This document shows positions 55,247 to 64,000 of a stretch of 64,000 nucleotides of DNA, in pieces. Below the pieces are notes generated by a model that ran no database searches, had not been told where the DNA came from, and saw nothing but the letters and a program-made list of their open reading frames with translations. The stretch covers positions 1 to 64,000 of the forward strand of contig JAMOBD010000001.1 of the NCBI GenBank assembly GCA_039908345.1, read 5' to 3'. The DNA comes from Magnetospirillum sp. WYHS-4. Lineage in GTDB: Bacteria; Pseudomonadota; Alphaproteobacteria; Rhodospirillales; GLO-3. The stretch's first letter is position 1. Each line of letters opens with the position of its first letter. The translations under genes were made by a program, and so were the position numbers.

Positions 55247-55717
55247 GTGGCGGTAACTCTCCGTCCTGCCCGGGCGTCGGATGCCGAAGAGCTGTTCGCC
55301 TGGCGAAACGACCTTTATCTGGTAAGCCGCAGTTCCACCGGACGAGGCGTCTCCTGGGAGGAACATGCGGCTTGGCTGATCCGTACCCTGGCGGATTCCG
55401 ACCGCTGTCTGCTGGTGATTGCGGTCGACGGCCGGGAAGGCGGCGCGGTGCGCTTCGACCGCCGGGCTCCGGGAGAAGCGGTGATTTCCGTCTACCTGCT
55501 GGGACCGCTCACCGGACGCGGCGCCGGAGTCGATGCCATTCGCCAGGGCTGCCTGTACCTGCAGGAGGCATGGGGCCCGACTGCCGTCATCGCTCATGTC
55601 CGGGACGACAACGAACCGGGCCGCCGGGCCTTCGCCAAGGCGGGCTTTCGGCCCATTGCCCAGGATGCCGGCTGTCCTGCCGGCCATTCTACCTTCCGCC
55701 GGGAATCTCGGCCGTGA
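55247..55717 (+). CDS. pseH: GNAT N-acetyltransferase (PseH-like)
   Basis: A 156-residue GNAT-fold protein. It begins VTLRPARASDAEELFAWRNDLY (the RPA..D..E...WRND pattern of PseH-type sugar amine acetyltransferases), has the acetyl-CoA loop LTGRGAGVDAI and HVRDDNEPGRRAFAKAGF near the end. In the Pse pathway PseH acetylates the 4-amine after PseC. The start is a GTG at 55247, 5 nt after the pseI stop. Its stop overlaps the next gene (GTGA). Assignment rests on context as much as sequence. Confidence 0.78.
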   Translation: MAVTLRPARASDAEELFAWRNDLYLVSRSSTGRGVSWEEHAAWLIRTLADSDRCLLVIAVDGREGGAVRFDRRAPGEAVISVYLLGPLTGRGAGVDAIRQGCLYLQEAWGPTAVIAHVRDDNEPGRRAFAKAGFRPIAQDAGCPAGHSTFRRESRP

Positions 55718-56430
55718 TCGTCTCCGTCAATCAGCCGGCCTATCTGGCTTGGCTAGGATATTACCAGCGTATCGCGGAGGCGGACCTGCATGTGGTCCTG
55801 GACCATGTGCAGTTCGAAAAAAACAGCTACACCAACCGCAATAGGGTGCGAACGGCCCAGGGCTGGACTTGGCTGACGGTGCCGGTGCTGACCAAGGGGC
55901 GCTTCGGCGATCTGACCATCGACCGGCTGGAAGTCGATTGCCGGCAAGATTGGGGACGCAAGCACTGGGCGACCTTATCCCAGGCTTACCGCAAGGCCCC
56001 CTTCTTCGCCGAGCACGCGCCCTTCCTGGAAACTCTCTACGCCCGCCCTTGGCCGTTGCTGGCCGGCTTGGTTGCGGAGCTGGATGCCTACCTGCTGGCC
56101 GCCTTCGGCATTGGAAGCCGGATCGTCGCCAGTTCCGGCCTGGATTGCCGTCTAGCCAAGGACGAACTGGTGCTGGAAATCTGCCGCAAGGTCGGCGCCA
56201 CTACTTACGTTTCGGGCGCCCTGGGACGCGAGTACCTGCGTGAGTCATTGTTCGCCGAAGCTGGCATTCGCGTGGTCTACCAGGATTACCGCCATCCCGT
56301 ATACCGGCAGTGCCACGCGGGGGCGTTCGAGCCCTACATGGCGGCGCTCGACCTGCTGCTCAACCATGGGCCCGAAGCATCGGCCATCTTGCGCGACGGC
56401 CAGACCTGGAGCCGGGGCCTGCGTCCATGA
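55714..56430 (+). CDS. WbqC family protein
   Basis: The 238-residue product belongs to the WbqC-like family of unknown function in O-antigen operons. It starts IVSVNQPAYLAWLGYYQRI, has DHVQFEKNSYTNRNRVRT and WLTVPV, and GLDCRLAKDELVLEICRKVGATTYVSG later, all usual landmarks. The fold is predicted alpha/beta without membrane segments. It overlaps the GNAT gene by 4 nt and the LIC12162-type gene by 4 nt, so it is translated within the same operon. Confidence 0.85.
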   Translation: MIVSVNQPAYLAWLGYYQRIAEADLHVVLDHVQFEKNSYTNRNRVRTAQGWTWLTVPVLTKGRFGDLTIDRLEVDCRQDWGRKHWATLSQAYRKAPFFAEHAPFLETLYARPWPLLAGLVAELDAYLLAAFGIGSRIVASSGLDCRLAKDELVLEICRKVGATTYVSGALGREYLRESLFAEAGIRVVYQDYRHPVYRQCHAGAFEPYMAALDLLLNHGPEASAILRDGQTWSRGLRP

Positions 56431-58157
56431 CCGCAAAAGCCCGTCTCTTCCTGTCGACCATCCCGGACGATTTCGACCCCACCCGTGACGCGGCCTTAGG
56501 CCCTTGGTGCTTCGGAAGCAGCGAATCCGTCTGGCCGGAATGGGAATTCCAGGGCTTCAGCGATCCCTTTCCAGACTTCGATGACCTGCGCCGGGAAGTC
56601 ACCCGTTGTCACGGACTGACGGCTTGGCTGTTGCCGCGCGTCGGCGAGGCTCTCAATGCCCGGCACGGAACCAGGCACGGTTCCGCCTTTTGGTGGGTCC
56701 AGTTGGTTCCCTGGCTGAAGTTCCTGGCCGAAGCGGCCTGGATCCGGTGGAATTGGGTGGCCGCCTTTGCCAACCGTGGCCCAGGCCAGGCCTTCGCGGT
56801 GGAGACCTTTGCCGGGGCGGAAGCCGTGAATTGGCGTTTTGCCGATTCTGGCAGCTTCATTGATGACGGCCTGCTGGACCCGGATTTCGACTTCTGGCTG
56901 CTCTCCCTGATCGTCGAACGGCAGACGCCGCCAAGCTGGCGGATTCTTCCCCGGCCGGGACGGGTATCGCTTCCCGAAGAACGGGACCGGGCCTCCCAAC
57001 CCCCGACCCATACCAGCGCCTTGCGGCAATTTGCCCGCCGGCTGTTCGGGCGGCTGCCGTTCAATAGCGTCCACGGCATGTCCTTGGCCGTTCTACCCTT
57101 TTCCGCCCTGGCCGCCTTGAAGCCCGCCAAACCTGCCCTGCCACCGCTGCTGCCCGAACCGATATCCGCTCGGCCCGCTGGTCTTCCCGGCCCCTTCCTG
57201 GCGCTGTTGGAGGATATCCTGGTGCCGGCCACCATGCCGATGGCCTTCCTAGATGACTTCGCCCGCCTGGAAGCCGAAGCGGCGGCGAAGGCCTACCGGC
57301 CCGGGCGCCTGCTGGTCACCACCGCCACCATCTACAACGATGCCGCCAACCGGGAGATCGGCTTTGCCATGGAGGCAGGAGAGCGGGTGGTGCGCACCCA
57401 GCACGGGGCGGTCTACGGCTGCGAGGAATTCACCGCCCAGGTGGAACTTCTGGAATACTACCACGACGCCTTCGTCACCTGGGGCTGGACGGAACAGGAT
57501 GACCTGCCGGGGCGCTTCCTGCCCTTGCCTTCGCCCTTCCTGTCCAAGCTGGCGAACCGCCATCGCGAGACCACGGGCGATCTGGTTCTTGTCGGTACCC
57601 GGTCTCGCTTGCGCCCCAATCAGGTCGATCCGGTTCCGCGCAACGGCTATTGGCCGGCCCACCGGCGGGAAAAGGTCGCCTTCCTCGAAGGGCTGCCGGC
57701 GGCCTTGCGTGGTCGGACCCGTTACCGGCCCTACCTGCGGGCCCGGGCTGAAATGCTCGATCTCCCCTATATGCAAGCGCAGGTACCGGGCCTGGCGGTG
57801 GTCGATGGCGATCTGACCCGCACCCTCCTGGGTTGCCGCCTCGCCGCCATCGACCATCCGGGGACGACCCTGGCGGTCGCCTTGGCGGCCGACGTGCCGA
57901 CTCTTTGTTTCTTCGATCCCGACTGCTGGGCTTTCAGCCGCCAAGCCAGACCTTTGGTCGAGGCCCTGCGACAGACCGGCATCCTGCACCCATCCGGAAC
58001 CGCCGCGGCCGTCCACGCCGCCGCCGTCTGGAACGATATTCCGGGCTGGTGGCGGAGCCCTTCCGTCCAGAAGGCCCGGCAAGACTGGTGCCGCCGTTAT
58101 GCCTGGGGCGATCGCTTCTGGTGGTGGCACTGGGCCAAGGAGATCGCCCGCCTGTAG
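56427..58157 (+). CDS. LIC12162-type putative transferase
   Basis: The 576-residue product resembles the LIC12162 family, putative glycan transferases known in spirochaetes and proteobacteria. It starts LFLSTIPDDFDPTRDAALGPWCF, and the C-terminal part has the GT-B-type pieces ANREIGFAMEAGERVVRTQHGAVYGC and HPGTTLAVALAADVPTLCFFDPDCWAF. No membrane segment is seen. It could attach nonulosonic acid or another sugar; this is inference from context. ATG overlaps the WbqC stop (ATGA); an 81-nt gap follows. Confidence 0.7.
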   Translation: MTAKARLFLSTIPDDFDPTRDAALGPWCFGSSESVWPEWEFQGFSDPFPDFDDLRREVTRCHGLTAWLLPRVGEALNARHGTRHGSAFWWVQLVPWLKFLAEAAWIRWNWVAAFANRGPGQAFAVETFAGAEAVNWRFADSGSFIDDGLLDPDFDFWLLSLIVERQTPPSWRILPRPGRVSLPEERDRASQPPTHTSALRQFARRLFGRLPFNSVHGMSLAVLPFSALAALKPAKPALPPLLPEPISARPAGLPGPFLALLEDILVPATMPMAFLDDFARLEAEAAAKAYRPGRLLVTTATIYNDAANREIGFAMEAGERVVRTQHGAVYGCEEFTAQVELLEYYHDAFVTWGWTEQDDLPGRFLPLPSPFLSKLANRHRETTGDLVLVGTRSRLRPNQVDPVPRNGYWPAHRREKVAFLEGLPAALRGRTRYRPYLRARAEMLDLPYMQAQVPGLAVVDGDLTRTLLGCRLAAIDHPGTTLAVALAADVPTLCFFDPDCWAFSRQARPLVEALRQTGILHPSGTAAAVHAAAVWNDIPGWWRSPSVQKARQDWCRRYAWGDRFWWWHWAKEIARL

Positions 58158-58238
58158 CCACCTTGCAAGGCAAGCTGCGACAGGTCCATATTCCGCCCGG
58201 GCAAAGCCACCCCGAACCGAGAGCAGGACAAATCCGCC

Positions 58239-60332
58239 ATGGAAAATCATCCCTGGAAAATCGTCATGGGTGACCTGGCCCACGCCACCGTGGGCCGGCA
58301 TTCGGGCTACATGCCCCTGGCTCTCGGCCTCCTTGCCAGCTATGCGCAGGACCGGATCGGCGCCGACAATGTGACGTTCTCGCTGCATAACGACCCGCTG
58401 GACGTTCTCGCCCTGCTGGATACGGAGACGCCGGAAGTCCTGGCGCTGACCAACTATTGCTGGAATGCCGAACTGTCCCGCACCGTCTTCACGCTGGCGC
58501 GGGAGCGTAATCCACGGATGATCGCCATTACCGGCGGGCCGGAATTCCCGACCGAAGCGGGAGAGCAACATGCCTATCTGCTGAGCCGCCCGGAGGTGGA
58601 CTTCTACGTTTTCAACGAGGGCGAGGTGGCTTTCGCGTCGCTGCTGAAGGCGCTGCACGAGGGTACCGATAGGCGGGAATTACAGCGCAATCCCCCGCCG
58701 GGCGTCGCGGCGATTGATCCCGGATCGGGCTCCCTGCGGATCGCGCCCGCTCCGCCCCGCCTACAGAACCTGGATGTCATCCCGTCGCCCTACCTTTCCG
58801 GGATGATGGACAAGTTCTTCGACGGCACCCATAAACCGTTCATCGAATCCGCCCGTGGCTGCCCTTATGCCTGCACCTACTGCACGGCCGGGGAAAAGTG
58901 GTACAGCAAGGTCGCCGAATTCAGCATCGAGCGGATCAAGCGGGAATTGGATTACATCGCCGCCCGAATGAAAGGAGCCAAGGATATTCCCTTGGCCATC
59001 GCCGATTCCAATTTCGGCATGTTGAAGCGCGACGAGGAAATCGCCATTCACATCCGCGATCTTCAGGACCGTTTCGGCTGGCCGCAGGCCTTTTCGGTAT
59101 CCACCGGCAAGTCCCAATTCGAACGGCTGTTACGGGTGGCGGAAATCCTGCAGAAGCGGATCGACATCTCGATTTCCCCGCAGTCATTGAACCCGGACAC
59201 CACGCGCGCCATCCAGCGGGTCAACCTGGGCGACCGCGAGGGTATGGACAAAATTTATGTGGAACTGCGCAAGCGGGGCATTAAGACCTATGCCGACATG
59301 ATCGTGCCCTTGCCGGAGGAGACGAAGGAGACCTTCTTCGAGGGCATCCGCAAGCTCTGCCGTTCCAATGTCCAGCGGTCCCAGCCTTTCACCACGATGC
59401 TGCTCAAGGGAACCGAACTGGCCGCCGCCGCGACTCGCGAAAAATACGGAATGATCACTAAATTCCGGCTTCTGCCCCGTCAATTCGGCACCTACAGGGA
59501 ACGGCGATGTTTCGAGATCGAGGAGGTCTGTGTCGGCACCAATTCCATGCCTTTCGAGGATTATCGCGACTGCCGGGGCTTCAGCTTCATCTTCAGCCTG
59601 TATGCCCATACCCAGTTCGACGTTTTCGACCGGCATCTGACTGAATGGGGAGTGGAGCGCTTCGACTTCATCCATTGGATCTGGCAGCAGACCAACGAGG
59701 CGCTGACGCCCTTGGCCGACCTCTACCGCACCTATTTGACCGAAAGCGTCGGAGAACTGTTCGATAGCCCGGAGGAACTCAGGGCCTTCTTCAGCCGGGA
59801 CGAGAATTACGAGAAGCTCTTGCGGGGTGAGATCGGCGATAACCTAATGCGCAAATACCGCACCCTGGCCCTGATCGAAAAGGGGTTCGAGGCCATCGAT
59901 CTGGGGTACCGCGCATTGGTGGCCTTGCTGGAACGGCGGCCCGGCGGTCTGGATGATCGAACTCGCGCCCAGGTCGAAGATGCCCGCGTCTGGGCCTGCT
60001 GCGTGCGTGACTTCAGCCGTATCGTCAAGCTGGAGGAAGAGGCCTTCGCTCCCCGTTCCCTGGACCTGGGGTACGACCTGGAAGGTTGGTACCGGGCCGG
60101 AACGGAAGGACAAAATCTGGATAGCTTCGAACGCCCAACCAGCTACGTCTTGAACATCAATGGTCAACGTCTGCGCGATTGGGTCAAAGCCGGACAGGGA
60201 CTCTTCGGTGGCGATATCGCGCTTTGGTTTCCGCGCCATCTCGAATCGTCTGGGTCGATCCGCAGCCTTTGGCGGACCTGCCGCGACCGAGAAGAAGCTG
60301 GAACGCTGCCCTCGGGTAGACAGAATCCCTGA
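58239..60332 (+). CDS. B12-binding domain radical SAM protein
   Basis: The 697-residue product has an N-terminal B12-binding-like domain (about residues 1-180; DLAHATVGRHSGYMPLALGLLASY and ALTNYCWNAELSRTV) and a radical SAM core with ARGCPYACTYCTAGEKWY (CxxxCxxC) near residue 207, followed by IADSNFGML, the FSVSTGK loop and QSLNPDT. The C-terminal third (about 450-690) is helical. Families of this kind methylate or rearrange sugar or lipid carbons; the reaction is unknown here. It follows an 81-nt gap and overlaps the next gene by 1 nt (tgATG). Confidence 0.8.
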   Translation: MENHPWKIVMGDLAHATVGRHSGYMPLALGLLASYAQDRIGADNVTFSLHNDPLDVLALLDTETPEVLALTNYCWNAELSRTVFTLARERNPRMIAITGGPEFPTEAGEQHAYLLSRPEVDFYVFNEGEVAFASLLKALHEGTDRRELQRNPPPGVAAIDPGSGSLRIAPAPPRLQNLDVIPSPYLSGMMDKFFDGTHKPFIESARGCPYACTYCTAGEKWYSKVAEFSIERIKRELDYIAARMKGAKDIPLAIADSNFGMLKRDEEIAIHIRDLQDRFGWPQAFSVSTGKSQFERLLRVAEILQKRIDISISPQSLNPDTTRAIQRVNLGDREGMDKIYVELRKRGIKTYADMIVPLPEETKETFFEGIRKLCRSNVQRSQPFTTMLLKGTELAAAATREKYGMITKFRLLPRQFGTYRERRCFEIEEVCVGTNSMPFEDYRDCRGFSFIFSLYAHTQFDVFDRHLTEWGVERFDFIHWIWQQTNEALTPLADLYRTYLTESVGELFDSPEELRAFFSRDENYEKLLRGEIGDNLMRKYRTLALIEKGFEAIDLGYRALVALLERRPGGLDDRTRAQVEDARVWACCVRDFSRIVKLEEEAFAPRSLDLGYDLEGWYRAGTEGQNLDSFERPTSYVLNINGQRLRDWVKAGQGLFGGDIALWFPRHLESSGSIRSLWRTCRDREEAGTLPSGRQNP

Positions 60333-62242
60333 TGATCGTCTTTCAAGACTTCTCCTTCCTCAGGTTCCTGCTCGTCCTGCCGCAGGTCCGGCGGGACGGT
60401 GGCTTCAGCGTGATCGACGGCTTCGGCCTAGCCGAAGATCCCCCTGACGTCGAGGCCCTGGTTATCCGCTGCCGTCGCTGGGTCCCCGGCATCCGGATCG
60501 GCGTGATCGACCATTGGCGTTATCCGGACGAGCTCTATCTGGCCCGGAACGAAGGGCCGGAAAGGATCCGCTCCCTGGGAGACCGGATCGGTCGGTCTTG
60601 GTTGGCCGGAGCCTTCCGCAGACTCTATCCCGACGAAGGAATCCTGATCGGCTTTCAGAAGCTGATGCTTGAGGAGATGTGCCGGGCCGTCTACTTCCGC
60701 CGCATCCTGACCAGGCTGGCGGAAGACGAAGAGTCGCCGATCCTGGCCGTGCCGGAGCAGTCCGACGTTTTCGGCCTGTTGAAGGACATTCCCGGCGTGG
60801 CAACGCCTCGCTTGCTGCGGGGATTCCTCCTGCTTCGGGAAATCTTCCGCGCCGGCAAGACGTTAGCGGCCTTCGCCGGAGTATTGGGGCTAAACATCGG
60901 GCGCATGCGCCGCCTGCCGCCGCCCCGGTCTGTTCGCTATGCGACTTTCCTGCAGTACGCCAATACCGGAACCGTCGAGGACCAGTCCCATTCCCACCAG
61001 GGGCGGATCAAGTCGCAATATAATCGCTGGAACTCCTTTTTCCTGGAGGACGGCGAGGAGTTCCGTCCGGAATCCATCCTCTATTGCTACCTGTTCTGGC
61101 GTTTTAAACCGGATTCGGAAGCCAAGCTCGACGCCTTCATCCGCGAGCGCGGCGGCGAGGTCACCCGGGTGCTGGAGCTGCCGCCGTCCCCGGAATGGGT
61201 GTTCAAGGGTCAACTTCTTCGGTACGGGCCGGCCATCCTGCCGTCCCTGCTGGCCGCCCTCGCCGCCGGACCTTTCCATTGGCGGCTGGCCATGTCTGCT
61301 GTCCGCTTCCTTCACTATTTGAACATCTGGGAAATCTTCCACCTGCACCATCGCCCGGCGGTTACCCTGGGCTACGACGATCTGACGGTGTCCCATATCG
61401 CCCGCACCATCGTCGGGCGTCGGCACGGCTTGGTCAATGCCGGAACTCACCACGCCATGATCGGCGGCCCCTACCTTGGCCCGGAAATCGCCTTCGCGCA
61501 CTACGACCTGCACCTGCATGCCACCCACCACCAGGCGCTGGACTTTTCGCCCTACTGGGATGCCGTGCCGGCCCTGGTGGCCGGTCCCTTGCGAGCCGAT
61601 CTGGTCTACCGGTCGCTCCAGGACAAAGAACGCCGCGCCGCCTTCGACGCGGCTTACCAGGGGCGGCGCACGGTACTCGTCGCACCGCCCGGCACCGGCA
61701 AGGTGACCAAGCGCGAACTTGTCCTGGCCTTCTACCGGACGCTGGCCCGGCTGGCGGCGGAACGGCCGGACGTGGTGCTGGTCTTCCGGCCGCGGTCGAG
61801 CTTCTGGTACACGCCGGAATGCGAGGCCATTCTCCAGCCCGCCGTCGACGCCGGCCAACTGGTCATGGAGAACGAGCGCTTCGACACCTACGAACTGGTT
61901 GCCTATTGCGATTTGATCGTTGCCACCCTGTCCACCATGATCGAGGAAGCACTGGCCTGTGAACGCAATATCGTTTGCTTTGACTTCTACGAACGCGCTT
62001 GGCTATACCGGATTTTCCGCGAGGAACCGGATCTTGTCACCGCCGACGAAGACGAGCTGCTGAAACGCATCTACGCCCGGCTCGACCTCTCCGAGCCCGC
62101 ACCGCAGACCCTGCGGGCCCGCGACCGGTTGGGGATCGTTGGCGACGGCGGCGCCGTCGGACGGGTCCGGGGCGCCTTGGTCGCCCTCGCGCGGGGAACA
62201 GCACCGAAGGATTTGATGGGAACGAAGGACGGACATGACTAA
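60332..62242 (+). CDS. Putative GT-B-like glycan transferase, function unknown
   Basis: The 636-residue product is not a close match to any family I know. The C-terminal half (about residues 380-600) has GT-B-like elements: AGTHHAMIGGPYLGPEIAFAHYD, RRTVLVAPPGTGKVTKRELV, LVFRPRSSFW, then YELVAYCDLIVATLSTMIEEALACERNIVCFDF, the acceptor/nucleotide-loop pattern of the TagF/polysialyltransferase-like group. Residues 1-60 look like a separate small alpha/beta domain. No signal or membrane helix is obvious. It is coupled by start overlap to the radical SAM gene and by 8-nt overlap to the GT2 fusion. Confidence 0.55.
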   Translation: MIVFQDFSFLRFLLVLPQVRRDGGFSVIDGFGLAEDPPDVEALVIRCRRWVPGIRIGVIDHWRYPDELYLARNEGPERIRSLGDRIGRSWLAGAFRRLYPDEGILIGFQKLMLEEMCRAVYFRRILTRLAEDEESPILAVPEQSDVFGLLKDIPGVATPRLLRGFLLLREIFRAGKTLAAFAGVLGLNIGRMRRLPPPRSVRYATFLQYANTGTVEDQSHSHQGRIKSQYNRWNSFFLEDGEEFRPESILYCYLFWRFKPDSEAKLDAFIRERGGEVTRVLELPPSPEWVFKGQLLRYGPAILPSLLAALAAGPFHWRLAMSAVRFLHYLNIWEIFHLHHRPAVTLGYDDLTVSHIARTIVGRRHGLVNAGTHHAMIGGPYLGPEIAFAHYDLHLHATHHQALDFSPYWDAVPALVAGPLRADLVYRSLQDKERRAAFDAAYQGRRTVLVAPPGTGKVTKRELVLAFYRTLARLAAERPDVVLVFRPRSSFWYTPECEAILQPAVDAGQLVMENERFDTYELVAYCDLIVATLSTMIEEALACERNIVCFDFYERAWLYRIFREEPDLVTADEDELLKRIYARLDLSEPAPQTLRARDRLGIVGDGGAVGRVRGALVALARGTAPKDLMGTKDGHD

Positions 62243-63662
62243 AGTCAGTGTCATCATCACCTGCCACAACTACGGTCGCTACCTGGCCCAGGCGATTGAA
62301 AGCGTTCTCCAGCAGACCTTCCGCGACTTCGAGATCATCGTCGTGGACGACGGGAGCACCGACAACACCCCCGACGTAATCAAGGTGTTCGCCCACCACC
62401 CCATGGTGCGCACCTTGCGCCTGGATGGAATCGGCCTTGCCCGGTCCGCCAATGCCGCCATCCGCGCCTCAAGCGGGGAGTACATCATCCGCCTTGATGC
62501 CGACGATTATTTCGATGAGAACATCCTGCTGGTCCTGGCCAACATCCTTGATCGCCATGCCGAATACGGCATGGTTTTCCCGGATTACTACCAAGTCACC
62601 CAGTACGGCGAGGTGATCGACCAGATCCGCCAACCTAAGGTCAACGATGAAGTGAAGCTGCTGGACCGGAGCGCGCTGGCTGCCGGCGCGCTCTATCGCC
62701 GGAGTTGCTACGAGGTGATCGGCGGCTATAGCGAGGAATTGCGCTTCAACGAGGACTACGATTTCTGGATTCGCTTCGTCGACCGTTTCCGCGTCTACAA
62801 TGTTCAGCTTCCGCTGATGTACTACCGGAAGCACAACAACAGCATGTCGACCACGGCGGCGGAGCGCCGGGCCATCGCCCGTCGGCATGTCAAGGCCAAA
62901 TTCGTGGAACGCGAGCGCGATCTCCAGGACAGGAAGGTCCTTTTCGTCCTGCCCATCATGGCCGAGAACCGTTACCGGCGGCGCCTGGCGCTGACCGAAC
63001 TGCACGGACGCCCGATGCTGGCCTACGCCATCGAACAGGCCAAGCGGGTCAAACTTTTCGACCGGGTGATCGTCGACACGGAAGATGAGGCGATCGCCGA
63101 AGCGGCGCGTGCCGCCGGAGCAGAGGTCCCCTTCATCCGGCCACGCAAGTTGGCGCGCTTGACCGTCTCGACCACCGAGGTGCTGCGCCATTGTGTGCGG
63201 ACGCTGGACCAGGAGGAAGGCTACCGGCCCGACTTGATGGTCGTCGGAACCTTCTCCTGTCCTTTCATCACCGCCGCCCATATGGAGGAAGCCCTGCATT
63301 CGCTGGCGATCTTCCATTGCGATTCGGTAATCGGCGTGGGGGTCAACCTGCGTTATCATTGGCAGCCTGGCCCTCACGGCCTGGAACCCGTTCTCTACCC
63401 GCGCAAGCTGGTCAACGACCAGAAATGGGTCACCTACGAGGAGCGCGGCGGACTCTATGCCTTGACGCTGGATAACCTGCACGGAGAACATTTCCTGGGC
63501 AAGAGCGTAAGCTTCGTCGAGATCGACGAGGCGGAAGGCCTGAGGATCGATTCCGACTACCACTTCTGGCTAGCGGAACAGATGCTCAAGGTGGGCTTCT
63601 GGGAACGCCGCAACGAGGAATACGAGAGATTCGTCACAACCCGGGCCGCCGTGAACCCATGA
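62235..63662 (+). CDS. GT2 glycosyltransferase fused to acylneuraminate cytidylyltransferase-like domain
   Basis: The 475-residue product joins two domains. Residues 1-225 are a GT2 (GT-A) transferase with VIITCHNYGRYLAQAIESVL, VVDDGSTDN (Asp-Asp-Gly 38-40) and RLDADDYFDE. Residues about 233-465 resemble CMP-NeuA/PseF: the linker VLFVLPIMAENRYRRR, then GRPMLAYAIEQAKRVKLFDRVIVDTEDEAIAEAARAAGAEVPFIRPRKLA. The usual RGGSKxxxxKN nucleotide motif is replaced (MAENRYRRRLALTELHG), so CMP-sugar synthesis by the second part is uncertain. It probably builds and attaches a nonulosonic acid. The start ATG overlaps the previous stop by 8 nt. Confidence 0.75.
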   Translation: MTKVSVIITCHNYGRYLAQAIESVLQQTFRDFEIIVVDDGSTDNTPDVIKVFAHHPMVRTLRLDGIGLARSANAAIRASSGEYIIRLDADDYFDENILLVLANILDRHAEYGMVFPDYYQVTQYGEVIDQIRQPKVNDEVKLLDRSALAAGALYRRSCYEVIGGYSEELRFNEDYDFWIRFVDRFRVYNVQLPLMYYRKHNNSMSTTAAERRAIARRHVKAKFVERERDLQDRKVLFVLPIMAENRYRRRLALTELHGRPMLAYAIEQAKRVKLFDRVIVDTEDEAIAEAARAAGAEVPFIRPRKLARLTVSTTEVLRHCVRTLDQEEGYRPDLMVVGTFSCPFITAAHMEEALHSLAIFHCDSVIGVGVNLRYHWQPGPHGLEPVLYPRKLVNDQKWVTYEERGGLYALTLDNLHGEHFLGKSVSFVEIDEAEGLRIDSDYHFWLAEQMLKVGFWERRNEEYERFVTTRAAVNP

Positions 63663-64000
63663 CCACCGCACCCCCTGATCCCGGCCACGAAGCCTGCCGC
63701 GTCTGCGGCGGCACGGAACTGGATCTGGCCGCGCGCCGCATCCGGGGCGGCATCGACTGTCCGGTCTGGCAATGCCGGAATTGCGGACTGGCCTTCCTGC
63801 CCGCGCCCTATTTCGATCCGGAGACCGTGCGTCAGCAGTACGCAGACGGGTACGCCTTCACCCCCAGCCTGTCGGCCATCAAGGGAACCGAATACGATCC
63901 CTACGTGAAGGTTCTGGATTTCCTGGCTCCCCATTTGGACGCCGCGAAAACCGAATTCCTGGAGATCGGGGCCGGCCAGGGCCACTTCCTGGGCTTGGTC
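63659..64000 (+). CDS. Class I SAM-dependent methyltransferase with N-terminal zinc ribbon (partial)
   Basis: The first 114 codons are in the window; the gene runs off the right edge. A zinc ribbon CRVCGG...CRNCGL (residues 13-42) is followed by a helical stretch and the SAM-binding motif EFLEIGAGQGHFLGLV at the end. It resembles Methyltransf_23-type proteins with N-terminal ribbons found in sugar operons (for example, C- or O-methyltransferases of amino sugars). The ATG at 63659 overlaps the previous stop (ATGA), so it belongs to the operon. Confidence 0.8.
   Translation, partial: MTTAPPDPGHEACRVCGGTELDLAARRIRGGIDCPVWQCRNCGLAFLPAPYFDPETVRQQYADGYAFTPSLSAIKGTEYDPYVKVLDFLAPHLDAAKTEFLEIGAGQGHFLGLV

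Noticed and set aside
61670-61720. APPGTGK resembling a Walker A motif in the 636-residue protein
   Set aside because: It is not followed by Ser/Thr and lies within a GT-B-like region with no Walker B partner.

Overview
The window is high-GC chromosomal DNA that reads, from about position 1860 onward, as an alphaproteobacterium, most likely Rhodospirillales and Magnetospirillum-like. The evidence is the hemC-hemD-Mic60-hemY locus, DUF1491 and DUF1674 proteins, a GpsA/YCII/EVE neighbourhood, TTAA-N7-TTAA (CtrA-type) boxes and a LuxR/LuxI pair. No insertion sequence, prophage, rRNA or CRISPR array was seen.

Left edge (1-3285): the end of a NiFe-hydrogenase large subunit, hypA, and an in-frame chimera in which the first ~184 residues of HypB run into the last ~264 residues of chorismate synthase. 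That ORF then abuts the second half of a YbbP-type ABC permease. Neither junction leaves a working gene, so this end is either a rearrangement scar or an assembly chimera. Region 3375-14049: a Bax-inhibitor-1 membrane protein, a 2-hydroxyacid dehydrogenase, a J-domain protein, tRNA-Thr(CGT), a HIT protein, the heme locus, tsaD and a coupled radical SAM gene. Region 14301-16338: a quorum-sensing luxR-luxI pair with a lux-box-like palindrome and two small coupled genes. Region 16410-28276 (minus strand): acetyl-CoA synthetase, Rieske, EVE and YCII genes, a nitrite reductase (nirBD) plus nitrate ABC transporter (nrtABD) block with an unusual leader, a second YCII gene, gpsA and a TPR protein.

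Region 28349-35028 (minus strand): heparinase-like protein, O-antigen ligase, a carbamoyltransferase with its DUF5989 and SxtJ companions, and rsmB. Region 35089-41450: legionaminic-acid-type genes (legB, neuC/legG, neuB/legI) with a nucleotide-sugar dehydrogenase, interspersed with htpX, a DUF1674 protein and a nuclease, followed on the minus strand by pgl and a GH18 protein.

Region 43296-64000 (plus strand): a winged-helix regulator and a NusG/RfaH-like factor lead a tightly coupled ~20 kb surface-glycan operon. It holds pseudaminic-acid genes (pseC, pseB, pseG, pseI, pseH-like and cytidylyltransferase-like genes), transferases, and a module not usual for Pse pathways: PIG-L deacetylase, KamA-like radical SAM aminomutase, AAC(3)-like N-acyltransferase, stand-alone adenylation domain, acyl carrier protein and DUF4910 peptidase. 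I infer that this module makes a (beta-)aminoacyl group and puts it on an amino sugar, probably a nonulosonic acid. It is the best candidate for an undescribed system here. The operon ends, within the window, in a GT2-cytidylyltransferase fusion and a methyltransferase cut by the window edge.
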